Below, one piece after another: positions 23,528 through 35,700 of a stretch of DNA of 64,000 nt (position 1 is the first letter of the stretch; the number at the start of each line of letters is the position of its first letter). The notes under the pieces were generated by a model. The model was given only the letters and a program-made list of their open reading frames with translations. It had not been told where the DNA came from and ran no database searches. Source of the DNA: Oasisia sp. SBJ-2009. Lineage: Eukaryota > Annelida > Polychaeta > Sabellida > Siboglinidae. The position numbers and the translations under genes were made by a program. The stretch covers positions 25,872,713-25,936,712 of the forward strand of contig OZ024861.1 of NCBI GenBank assembly GCA_964017155.1, given 5' to 3'.

Positions 23528-25435
23528 TCTTGTGGCGAGTGAGACACCAGGGGCAGGGCAGAGGCGACTGGTGTCAAACGTGACAATGTTGTGACAGACT
23601 CGCGACACTGCCGTGTCCACCCCCACACCCGAGTCACCACGTGTTACACCTGCTAGGTACACTGGCAGATGGTGTGCCAGCACGGAAAGCAAATTATGTC
23701 GTGGACTGAGTGAATTGTGAAACCAACCGTTGACGGCCAACAGAATAACGGCCTTGGTCGCACAGGGAATATGGAGGTAGTCTACCCTCCAATTCCGTAG
23801 TTGTTAGTTTGTTATGATTATGTAATCTAGCATAATTCGTCTCACTACAGGTTGGCGAGAAACATTTTATAACAGTGACATTCCTTAATTGGACACTATA
23901 TTAACTGTTAACTTACGGTGCTAACCGTGACCTCACTATGTTTGATTTTAGAGGGGATGGAATGTGATAATGTATCGTAGATCGATCTGATCTTTTGCAT
24001 ACTCCTCACCGGAACTGACCTAGTTCCCACGTAGTTGTCTGCCGAGCTGCCATGCTTAATAAAGCTGTAATATTAGACACCAAGAATGGTATTAGTTTTC
24101 ACGGCAAGGTCTAACAGAAAGCACCACATGGCCACAAGAGGAGCTAACCTGATAACATTGTTAATTATGATGGCACAAGGCTAAGGATAAGTACTTGTGG
24201 AATCAATGACAATGGGTTTCTTATGGCGTTCCAACGGGACAGCTTCATTTAATACGAAACATTTACGTGTATTAATTACTATTATTTTATTTAACCTTGG
24301 AAGTATGTGTTCCATGCTGCAATAGGGCCATATCAACTCAAGAATTGTGCTTGGCTCTACGACACGACTTGCTGTGTGACGCGTGAAGCCATTTTTGCCA
24401 TCAAGAAGTACATATATTTATACTAATCTAACATGTTAAAGCCGATTTTTACATTATAGCAGTACTGGATCAACGGCAAGTGATTAATCAATTACTCAAC
24501 CAGGATTGCAATTAGCACTGGGATGACCAAATTATACAAATATATAAAATACAAATAGCTGTATTTAATGGTTTATTTGCAGCAGGCATATTCTCTGTCG
24601 TCGGCCCACTAACAACCCTGCCTATCCTTTGGTTACAGCTTTGGTTAAAAATGCATTAAAATATTCTTAAAAACAACTGTGTGAAACTTGTTTCCTAGGA
24701 CGAGTCATTGTCGGTCTGTAGTGCTTTGGGTACATTTGGGTAGAATCCCCAAATGTGACTTTTCTCGTGGTTGAACACTTCAAACTTGTGATCTAGGGGA
24801 AACTCTGAAACATACAACGATCTCAGATAAAATGTAATGTCTGCAATTACAAGTCATGTTCAGTTTCAATGCAATTTCATTACTCCAAACTCACCAGACT
24901 ATCGAATCCAAGACTTGTTGCTATGTAAATCCATTCGTGTTACCTCTTCCGTATTTGCTGTTATTTACATAATAAGTCGTACCCATCCAACCAGTGTTTG
25001 GCTAACAATCGTAACGGGCATGGATGGCGACACCAAATACCAGTTTGTTAGCAACGAATTATAATAGTGGCGCCAAATGGCGGACTGACCGATTGTCCGC
25101 TCTGCGGCGCCACTGACAATAACGTGCTACCTAGTTTTATAATCACAATTTTTATGGATACTTAATTAAATACCTTCCAATCTATCTTTGGATAAGGTTA
25201 GCGTTACGTTAGCAACAGCATATTTTACTTATGCTGGGCCAATTATATAAATATGTAAAAGTAAAACATTTATAAAAATAGTTTTATAAACTAATTATAA
25301 TTGTTGATTAAATTTAGCCTTCAAAAATGTGACAAAGCCTTTAACGATTCGTTACAGTTGAAAGTGAGATAAGGCTGTTAGCTTTCACCTATCGTATACA
25401 GTTTATTCTTAGAGTTCATCATGGCAGACCTGAGG
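23528..25435. other. Unannotated stretch
   Basis: No gene recognised. A minus-strand frame at 23740-23495 (81 codons) borders the LINE but matches no family I know; it may be upstream gypsy sequence. A GC-rich imperfect palindrome lies at 25067-25113. The rest is AT-rich. Confidence 0.4.
25067..25113. repeat. Imperfect GC-rich palindrome
   Basis: GTGGCGCC ... GCGGAC on the left mirrors GTCCGC ... GGCGCCAC on the right, with small internal mismatches and an 11-bp centre. Could extrude as a hairpin; no role known. Confidence 0.7.
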
Positions 25436-25836
25436 TGTTTATGCAAACAGCTCAAAGTTGATATTGACCTCAACTTTGACATAAGATATGCAGCAACTGG
25501 AATAGACCGGATTTGAAGACTTGACAGAGAACAGTGAGAGAAAATTGAGGAAAGAGAAGATGAAGAAAGAGCCAACCATGGCCAACCTCACCCCTGACAA
25601 CAGGGATGCCAAGAGGAGAACAATAAATTGTGAAAAACGAAACATCGCCCAATATCTGTGGACTACAATAAGTTTTCTTTGATCTTAAAAATTTATTACA
25701 AACAGATTGCACAGAAATGCCCAAAACGTGGGGAGAAAAAGGAGGTGAGGAAGACCGAAAATGTGATGGGAGGACAGCGTTATGAGGGATCTAGAAATAG
25801 TGGGAGGAGAATGGAGAACAACAGCAAACAGAGCGC
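25436..25836 (+). pseudogene. LINE C-terminal fragments
   Basis: A segment at about 25500-25640 with an ACCATGGCCAACCTCAC core is repeated at 26165-26330, and a weaker relative is at about 56120-56210. A further piece at about 25715-25836 reads, across frames, GRKRRGGRPKM and GGEWRTTANRAQW, typical of the polymerase tail of some LINEs. The SINE at 25837 interrupts it. All are short and broken. Confidence 0.45.
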
Positions 25837-26165
25837 AGTGGCTCAGGGGTAGAGCTTCACACTCTCGACTACGAGAACCCGGGTTCGAATCCTGGCAGCG
25901 GTGTTAAAACCTTGGGCAAGTTTTTTCACTCTACATTGCTCCAGTTCACTCAGCTGTATAAATGAGTACCTGGCTATAGACAGTGATGGATATGTGTCTG
26001 AACAGCCTTCACGCATTAATTGTAGAATATGGCTGGATGCTTCCCAGAGAAGCCGAGATGGTGTCTGAGTGAACAGGTCTGTCAGGGAAGTAAAGTGTAA
26101 AGCGCTTTGAGCGGTCCTGAGGACTTGATACTGCGCTATATAAGAACTGCCTTTACTTTTTTTTT
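25837..26165 (+). mobile_element. tRNA-derived SINE, full length
   Basis: Head with a polymerase III A box (TGGCTCAGGGGTAGAG, 25839-25854) and B box (GGGTTCGAATCC, 25881-25892). A central domain around TTCACTCTACATTGCTCC follows, and then a LINE-like tail with AAGCGCTTTGAGCGGTCC and GCGCTATATAAGAA, ending in a T-rich run. This is the best-preserved member of the family in the window; other copies are at 34557-34835, 35250-35513 and 60541-60850, with a tail piece at 49988-50092. The layout resembles the broadly distributed invertebrate Meta/V-type SINEs; I cannot fix the superfamily. Confidence 0.85.
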
Positions 26166-26395
26166 ACAAACGATAGAAGGGGTTGGAGACTGGTGATAGA
26201 GAATGCAGCAAGAGAAAAGTGAGGAAAGAAAAGATGGAGAAAAAGACGACTGTAACCATGGCCAACCTCACTCCTGATGACAGGGACGCCAAGAGGAGAA
26301 CCACATGTTTGAAGGATGTTACCGTTTTGTTTACAATTTGTCTGAACAGTCTGTGGATACATCACCAAAAATTACACATTACAAAATGAGGATCA
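26165..26395 (+). repeat. LINE fragment, second copy
   Basis: Closely related to 25500-25640: both carry AACCATGGCCAACCTCAC and GGGA(T/C)GCCAAGAGGAGAA. It reads TVTMANLTPDDRDAKRR in one frame. The spacing suggests a duplication or two insertions of the same LINE tail. Confidence 0.55.
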
Positions 26396-26403
26396 GTGTG
26401 GGT

Positions 26404-27709
26404 CAGAGCTGTAACAAGTACATTTATTTTGTACTTGAGTAAAAGTAAAAGTAACTCTAGAAAAAGCTACTCAAGTAAAAGTAAAAGTACTGCTATAAAA
26501 ATGTACTTGAAGTACAAGTAAAAAGTAAAAACTTGTACTTGAAGTAAACACAAAAGTTTTCTCCTTTAATTATCTAAAATGACCGATGCAGCCAACTATT
26601 GTGAATAAAACAAAATATTCACAATATAATTTAGCATATATACCAAGCTGATATAATTGTCTTTAGTAATATTTTATTCGCTGCATAATAGATAACTGTT
26701 TTAGCAGTGTGAAATATAAGTATCACAGTGCAAACAGCACTACACACAGGCTGTAAATAGCCTACATCATGTTTGATTACTAACACGGCTACAACAACCA
26801 TCGTATTAATAAGTAGAAGATATACACGTTATTATAGGGTTGCTAACATTGTTGTCATCTTGGACGTGTGAAGGATTTGTTTCATTTGTGATATTTGACG
26901 AAGGTCTAGACCATGTGGTTACAACATTCCTTTCATAATAATTATGCCTTCATGTGTAATTGCAACATTTATTTCAAAAGACTAATGTAAATATGTATAT
27001 AAATTGATTTCACTAAGTTATACACACTGATCTATATTACAGATATATAGGCCTACAGATGATAAAGATCGGCAGGTTTGCGGTGGGCGATAATGGGGAA
27101 CTCTCGTTATACAACTAGCATGTGTCATTCACAAGGATCATGTAAAGTTAACAAACTGTGTCAACAACAGACAAGACACAAGAAGATAGTAAGGCAGCTG
27201 TTTTTACTTGTCTGGTCAAAACAAGGAGTTAAATAATTCTTGGCCATTGTTGTCCGAGCGGCCCAGTCGGGGCAACCGGCACAGCCGGCTGTGGTCCTGC
27301 TGACACCTAATTCAAGCTCAGCGCCAGACCTTAAGATTGCAATTATCTCACCGAATTCATCACGTAACAAAAGAAGTCCGGCCAGTCCGGGACATTTAAC
27401 ACGTCTGTCTCTGCTTATCTGTTATTTCTATTTGTTGTTTCCTTTGGCATTTAAAAATAAATCTACGCTGACGGCACACAGTGCCGCACGTGCTTCTGAC
27501 ATAGATCATTCGCGGAACTATTTAGGAACTTCGCAAATTTAATAAAGAAATTATGAGTACTTCGTTACATTTAGAAAAAGTACTCACATTTGTACTTCGT
27601 TACAAGTAAAAGTACTTCCCCAAAAATGTACTTCGTTACTCAAGAAAAGTAAACTTTTCTACTTAAGTAAAGTAACGAAGTAAAAGTACTTCGTTACATT
27701 ACGGCTCTG
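26404..27709. mobile_element. Non-autonomous hAT element (Tol2-like ends), 1.3 kb
   Basis: Ends are inverted repeats of CAGAGC(T/C)GTAA, followed on both sides by dense AAGTACTT / GTAAAAGTA repeats, the sub-terminal pattern of Tol2-like hAT elements. Flanked by a perfect 8-bp target duplication GTGTGGGT (26396-26403 and 27710-27717). No transposase frame inside; the longest frame, 100 codons at 27240-27542, is unlike one. It lies directly downstream of the NT5DC1 stop codon, so the 3' UTR of that gene must run into it. Several AATAAA signals are on the minus strand within it (for example near 26426 and 26670). Confidence 0.9.
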
Positions 27710-27717
27710 GTGTGGGT

Positions 27718-27939
27718 TTAATTTAGCAGTTTGAAGATAATGATATTGATCTTGCCTGTGATGTATTCCAGCTGGGGCACGGCTAGGTCCGCGTACTTCC
27801 TGATGACGTACCCCCACAGGGTGTTCATGTACCTCACCTCATCCTGAGGCTTGAGGGGGTGTATGTCAGTGAAGAATGACCCCCAGCTGTGAGATGTGAG
27901 GTAGGCCTTCTCCAGCTCAGACGGACAGTTTACTGGCAC
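27718..27939 (-). CDS. NT5DC1: NT5DC1 exon 11 (residues 356-428 and stop)
   Basis: Acceptor GTTACAG; encodes HSWGSFFTD, conserved in the family as WGSFF, and [18 protein letters not shown] at 27720-27718 is followed at once by the 8-bp duplication of a hAT element. The tail after the conserved part is shorter than in vertebrate NT5DC1. Confidence 0.9.
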   Translation of the reverse strand: MPVNCPSELEKAYLTSHSWGSFFTDIHPLKPQDEVRYMNTLWGYVIRKYADLAVPQLEYITGKINIIIFKLLN

Positions 27940-30900
27940 CTGTAACATATCCACAGTTGTCATTAGTCATCTCCAACATTTCTCTGATATCTCTGGGACC
28001 CTTAGATCATCCGTTTCAGACACAGTTTTTGCTCCTAAAACTAGGCTGAATATTGGCAAACTATTTTTTTAAAAACCTTATGTTTGGAGGTGAATGGTGG
28101 TTTTAATCGATTAGAACTCAAGTTGGACATTGATGGACACCCCGAATCTCCTCAGGTCGGCCATAGCCGGTCAGCGAATACAGCACAGCGTTTGCATTCG
28201 GTTTACGTGGTTGCATCTAGTGATTAAGAGATGCAATAAATGCGACACCTATCTAGACATATAACATTAAATTGTGGCAATTTTGGATACTTCCATTCTC
28301 AAAAATATTTAGTGTTTCTAAAAAATTTACAGCAATAGTTTTTGTATTTGGACATTTAAAAATGTCCTCCAGCCAGGAAGTTGGCCACGTATACAGCTAA
28401 AATGTGTAACATATTATAACAAGGTATATACCAGCGTGTAGATAATTTAATGTTCTTTTAAATAAACCCAACTTGTCGCAGTAAAAAGCCAACCATTAAC
28501 CCATTAGCACACAGCCGATTGTAACTTGACGCCTGTGGCTCCTCAACAAATTGACCTAGATGTTTAAAAATATTGCTTGCGCCATTTTCTTTGCTCTAGC
28601 GCCTTTATTATTCAATTCTCGCAATAGCATGTTGTATGCATGTTGTAGATAATAAAAGTACCTACACAGTGGTGTCAAAACTGTTGTTATAACTTTAAAA
28701 TATGTTGACCATTTCTTGGTTGACACTATGACATTTTGAAACATTTGGTAAAATAACTACTTTGTTGCGGTGTAACTTTTTTATGCTTGGATTTCTACTG
28801 CTACAAGTTGGGTTTATTTAAAAGAACATTAAATTATCTACACACTGGTGTACATTGTTTTATACTATATTACACATTTTAGCTATACACGTGGCCAACT
28901 CCTGGCTGGAGGACATTTTTAAATGTCCAAAAACAAAAACTATTGCTCTTAAATTTCGAAAGTGCGGTAAATATTTTTGAGAACGGAAGTATCCAAAATA
29001 GTCACAATGTAATGTTATATGTCTAGATAGGTGTCGCATTTATTGCATCTCTTAGCCACTAGATGCAACCACGTAAACCGAATTCAAACGCTGTGATGTA
29101 TTCGCTGGCCGGCTATGGCCGACCTGAGGAGATTCAAGGTGACCGTCAATGCCCGACTTGAGTGCTAATCGGTTAAATTGTTACACCACAACAAAGAATT
29201 TTTTTAATAAAAAGTTTCTAAATGTCTTAGTTGTCTTAGTGTCAATCAAGAAATGGTCAACATATTTTAAAGTTACAACAGTTGAGAACAAGAACAAGAA
29301 CAAGATGTTTATTTCTGACCCCAAAACAATTACATTAAATAATAGCAATAATACGCACATGTACAAATGTCACCATAAGTAATTAAGAATACATATGAAA
29401 TTGGGGTCAGTGACTCCTGCTAAGACTAAAAAGTCGCTATCACAAGAGCCACTCGGATTATTATACATTATTATATTTGTATTCATTCAATACGATGTTT
29501 GTCTCTATGTTATGTGTAAATCTATCTATAAGACATGTGTACAAATTGAAACAATGAAATGACAATACTGACAAATACATAAGAACATATAACATTTGTT
29601 TGCATCTATTCATTTATATGTAAATTTGAGTTCTAGTGATTTTGTAGACTTATCTGACATACATAACAATCAGATATTGTACATGCGTAGTGATATCTTT
29701 GCAAAATATATGTTTTTAAGTAATACGCAAACCCTTGTAAACTGTGGGTAATAATCTTTTCCAAAACTAATTCTGGAGTATCGTTTATAGTATGAGGCAA
29801 GTTGTGTTTAAGGGATTTTTTGGCAAATTCATGTCTTGTCATAGATGTGTGTATATTTGTTGCTTTGCGAGTATCATGACTGTGTATATTGTAATTGGGT
29901 ATAATATTCCAATTTAATAAATAAACAGGCAAAATACCGTGCCTATATTTATAGAATTTTTTTAGTTCTTGCACTTTTAATAGATCATCTATTTTCAATA
30001 TTTCGAGTTTTAAAAAGTGGTTCAGTATGTGAATTGTACCTGTTCAATGCTATTATTCGAACTGCCTTTTTTTGGATTTTCAATATTCGGCTACCTTTGT
30101 ATCCCCAAACTGTAATACAATAATTAATATGTGATAGGATTAGAGAATTATATAACAGTTTTTTAATGTCTAGTGGTAGTACATGCTTTAGTTTGTTTAA
30201 AACGCCCGTAATGCTAGAACATTTATTTGCTATTTTATTTACGTGTTTTTTCCAAGTAAGATTTGTGTCCAGAGTTAATCCTAGAAAATTAAATTCATCC
30301 ACCTGTTCGATGTTTATATTATCGATTTTAAGAGTAAGAGTTTGAATCTCTTTTTTAGGTACATGAAAAATCATATATTTAGATTTTTCTTTATTTAAGG
30401 ACAATCTATTTATATTTAGCCATTCCATAACTTTACAGAGTTCGTAATTTATTAAAAATTCTACACTTTTGTTTTGATGTGTGCTATCAATAAATTGGTT
30501 TAATGTACTAGAGAGTGTTGTATCATCTGCGTACATAACGAAGTTAAATATATTACTGACTTCTGGAAAATCATTAATATAAATAGTAAACAATAAAGGT
30601 CCTAAGATTGAACCTTGTCGAACTCCGATATTTATTGGAAGGATTTCTGATTTAATTTCATCAATAACGACATACTGTCGTCGGTTACTTAAATAACTTT
30701 CAAACAAAAATATTGTCGAATCATCCAGGCCATAAAATCTTAATTTGTGTAATAAAATATTATGATCAATGGTATCAAAGGCCTTTGTCAAGTCAAGAAA
30801 TATGTTAATTGGTACCTCGTATTTGTCCATGTGATTTATTATTCTGTCTACTAATTCAAGCGCAGCAAACTCAGTGCTGTGTTTCGGCCTAAATCCATAT

Positions 30901-32686
30901 TGGTTATCGAAAAATAGCTTGGCTTCATTAAAGTATGAAGACAACTGGGTAAAAATTATTTTCTCTAGTACTTTTGATATTGTTGGTAGCAGGGAAATTG
31001 GTCTATAATTTTTAAATAATGTGGGATCATCCTTCTTAAATATAGGAATTACTTTGGCAATTTTGAGTTTATCTGGAAATATTCCAGTACTTAGCACCTG
31101 ATTTATGACCATATAGTCAAGGATCTTAAAATTACAGGTTCAATTATTTGTAACAATTTGGAGGAGATACCGTCGAAACCACAACTATGTTTTGTGGGTA
31201 GATTGTGTATTATTTTCTTTACAGCTTCTTCATCAACATTTTGTATTTTAAAAGTTGAATTTATTTGTCTATTTAGATAATAGGTAAAATCTTTGGTACC
31301 TTCATACTTTATATCATTTACAATTGTCTGAGCTATATTTGTAAAATAGTTATTAAAAGCATCAGCAATGTTTTGTTTGTTTGACATTTGATAGCCATTG
31401 TCTTCAAAATAAGTTGGGAAACTGTTGTTTGTATGTTTTTTTGAGAGACATTCATTTATGGTTTTCCATGTATTTCGTATGTCATTCCTAAAAAGTGAAA
31501 ACCGAGATTCAAAGTAAATTTGTTTAGCCGCCCGAATGTTTTTCTTTAATATGGTGTTATAGGTTTTTAGATTAATTTTAATAGTTTCGTAATTGCCTGA
31601 GGTGGGATTTGTTAATTTTAATTGTTTGTACATTTTGTCTCGATATCTGATTGATGTTGTAACACCACTGTATAGGTACTGTTATTATCTACAACATGCA
31701 CTTGCGAAAATTTAATAATAAAGGCGCTAGAGCAAAGACAATGGCGCAAGCAATATTTTTAAACATCTAGGTCAAATATTTGAGGAGGCATAGGCTTCAC
31801 ATTAAAATCGGCTGAGTGCTAAAGGGTTAATCAATAGTAACCACTGTTTCTACCTTTTAAATCCAGCCTATAAGAGTTGGTGATGTAACCTGAAATAAAT
31901 TCAGAACTTACCTTTGTCTTGTTGGTCAGTGCTCCGGAATCAAAGAGCCGTTGCTCCGAGTCTATCTCCTCCAGTATGAGCACAGTCTCCCAGTCGCTCT
32001 TCTTAGACGGAGCCACGTCCGACCGCAAACTGTCACCAAAGAACAGCACCTGCACACGGACAGGTCAACTCAACTGATGCACCTCTCATGTTTTAGTAAG
32101 GGTGAAAAATCACGTCAACATTTTAACTTTAAACCATAATACTTCATATTTATATTATTTCAATTCCCAATGATATTAGCGTATTATTTTAGTTGTTATC
32201 ACTAATTGTTTGCTGTCAATAATTATTTATCCATTTTTTCCATTATTTTCCATTTTAGTATAACTTTTACATTTTGTTTATTTTTTAGTAGCACCTTGCT
32301 TTATATTCACCTCAGTAATCCAGTCACCTCACAGTAAAGGTCACCCTGGCACAGTAGTACGTTGGTTCAATATATAGTAACCTATATGAAATTAGTCTTG
32401 CTAATAGGGTCACCTCATTAATCAGGTCGCTATTGACCAGTCCTGATGATGGCCTTACTACAGGGGTTCCACTGTGTGTGTGCGTACGTGCGTACGTGCG
32501 CGCGTGTGTGTGTGCATGTGTGTGCATGTGCGTGTGTGCGCATGTGTGCATGTGTGTATGTGTGTGCGTATGTGTGCATGTGTGTGCGTGTGTGTGCATG
32601 CGTGTGTGTGCATGTGTGTGTGTGCATGTGTGTGTGTGTGTGTGTGCGTGTGTGTGCATGTGCGTGTGTGTGCATGTGTGTGCATG

Positions 32687-32717
<31 letters not shown>

Positions 32718-35700
32718 ATGTGAGTGAGCGCATGCGAGTGTGTGTCTGTCTGTCTGTCTGTTGGTGTGTACTTTTGTATGTAATTTTTACAGTTTCTCTC
32801 AACTGACGTTTCTGTAGAAAAAAAATTAAAATCAGGTCAATGTTTTATGCATTTTGTTTTTAGTAAACACATTATAGTAGCTACACTTATTCAATTATTC
32901 ATGTAACAGTGATAAGAATTTGAAAGTTGCACATGTGAAATATTGTAAGGAAAACATTCAGCAGATTATGAACAGTAATAACAGCAGCTATCAAATAGTT
33001 TCCTTTAATATTTAGTGGGTTCCCACATAAAAAAATTACTGACCGAAAATGTTGTGCACTGAACCCGTTAACAGAAGTGAGAGTTGTATTAAGTCCACTG
33101 AGTAATGTTGCCATGCCGTGTGGGATTGGCATTAAGTGGCATTATGTCTGTGAAATATTCAGTCTGCTCACTCTACCTTTGGCTGTTTCTTTCGCGTAAT
33201 TTGCGACAGAAACGTCATCAGAGGTGTAATGCTCCCTTGAGAGTAAGTGGCGCCCTCTTGCAGCTCCGTCACTGCCTCCGTCTCAACTACGCCATCTGTT
33301 GGGGAGAAAATCTGAACGAGCAACACGACCCTTATAAACCTACGAGGCAAACTGACAAGCCAGGGAAGTGAGTGTACACACTACGCCTGGCGTATCTGTT
33401 AAGCATTGCATGGAAGTTAGCTGAATCAAACTAGTAAATGACTTCACCGGTTGCAACTGTATCACCAGTGAGAATCCCACATGCACCTCAATTCCACCAC
33501 AAGACTGTTTACTTCCGTGAACCTCAACATAATTACCTGTTTGATCATTCCGGGGTCACAATGTGAGAAACTGTCAAATGAAGTTCACACTTTCACAATA
33601 AGCTAGTTTTTGTGTATATTTTGACCTATAAAAATCAGCCAATTCTAAGATGGTGTGGCGGAAACTTGGTGGACATTTCTTACTATATGTAGTCTTACAA
33701 GGAATGATCTGACCTCTACTTCGCAGATACAACTTGTGACATGAGCAAATGTTTTCTGAAATGAAAACACCATGAACACCAGGGAGCAAGCAAAATTATT
33801 GGCTCAGCTGAATTTCAGGATTTCGCAAGATGATCTGCCAGCTGCCAAGGATCCTGAGACAGTCAGTCCCCACGTGATGGGTAGGCAGGGCAAATGGTAC
33901 CAAGATCCCAGGTTATTTATTAGAAAATTAAGCAAAACGACGAAATGAATATGCAACTACTGAAACTACGAAATATAACTGTTTTCATTTATAATCCTTT
34001 TACTCATACAACTTCCACATTTATTCAAACTAGTTGTCATTTGAAGAATACGAGTAAAACGGTGAAAAGAAATACGATAGTTACACACCTAGTGCATAGA
34101 ACGCTCTGTTCTTCTGGAAGAATCCTGGCTTCCTTGCATTTGTAATAGTCAGGTCAAAGTAGGACTGCCAGTCTTTTCTGCAATTACAACACACCTATGG
34201 ATATATATCCAAGTCCGACAAGCACCGACACACCATAACTTGTCACAAGCAAGACATCAGTCATGATGTTGAAACAAAATATTGAGATAAAACCATTTTA
34301 TTAAAATTGAATTTTTAAATAATGTTTTTAATATTACTAGCATAATATGTAAAAAATACACTGCCTGCCAAGCTGCATTTGATAAGCACGAATCAGTGTT
34401 CATTATTTGAATATAGCAGCTAAAATCTTCCCTTTTTGCACAGTTGGACATCACAACCAAGATGTATCTTTGAAGTTGGCCAATTTACTAATCCCAAAAT
34501 ATCACCACACTTATTCAACACACTTGCTGATAAATACCAGAGATCAGTAAATTAATAAAAGTAAAGGTAAGTTTTTACATAGTGCAGTATCCAGTCCCTA
34601 GGACCGCTCAAGTGTGAAACCTTGAGCAAGATTTTCACTCTACATTGCTCCAGTTCACTCAGCGGTATGAATGAGTACCTGGCTGTAGACAGTGGTGGAT
34701 ATTTGTACGAGCAGCCTATGCCCATTAATTGCAGCGTGGCTGGAAACTTCCCAGAGAAGTTGTGATGGTGTTTGATAGAACAGGTCTGCCAGGGAAGTCA
34801 AGGATAAAGCATTTTGAGCAGTATCTCAAAACGAACTATACTACTCAAAATTTGCTAAGGATCACACAATGTTTGTAATGGAACAATCTTGAAATGGCAG
34901 CCATCCAGAGACTCATTGAAAGCATGAGACGCCATTGCCAGGTTGTGATTGCATCACGAGGGTTTGAACTGAGGGTTTGAATTGAACTGATTGTGACATT
35001 TTCATGACCTGGAGTAACATTCTGAAACCTCCATTTTGGGGGTCTGGGGAAAATCTCTATTTTTGGGGTCTGTTTCTTTGATGACAGAACGCATGTTACC
35101 TATTGTTCACATTTGGTATATAGCAATGAAATTCAGGAAATAACATGTCCTTGAATACATGCTGTTTTTAGTTTCTGTGTGACACACATGCCGTAAAATA
35201 TAATACTGCCCTAAATAGTGATCCTAGGAAAATGTGAGTAGTATATATAAGAACTTACGTTTACTTTTTAACAAGTGATTCCCTGGCTGATCTGTTCAAT
35301 CTAACACCATCTTGACTTCTCTGTGAATCTTCCAACTAGCAATAATTTATTGATGCATGAAGATGATTTGTACACAAATAATCCCCAATATTTACAGCCA
35401 GGTGCTCATTAATATAGACTCTGTGATCTGGAGCAATATAGAATAAATGAACTTGCCCAAAGGTCAACGCAGCAGAACAGGATTTGAATCCAAGTTCTCT
35501 CATTTGTGAGTTTCAAGGTTGCCACTCATGGAAGCTTTCAAAATTCCCTGACTTTTCCCTGACTCAATGTTTCATTTTCCCTGACCATGCTGGCTGAATA
35601 ATCAAGAAAAATTATGCGTGATGTACATATAATTAGCAATTAACTTACAAAATGTAATCAGTGTTCGATGCCCACTCAGATTGCCTAGCTCAATTCCTAT

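Noticed and set aside
25839..25910. Functional tRNA gene
   Set aside because: A and B boxes are present, but the rest does not fold as a tRNA and a SINE body follows.
32324..32806. Cys/Val- and His/Thr-rich frames
   Set aside because: Translations of a TG/CA microsatellite.
33168..33350. Exon 9 starting further upstream at 33350
   Set aside because: The TTTTCTCCCCAACAG acceptor at 33296 is the one that keeps phase with exon 8; the residues before it do not match the family.
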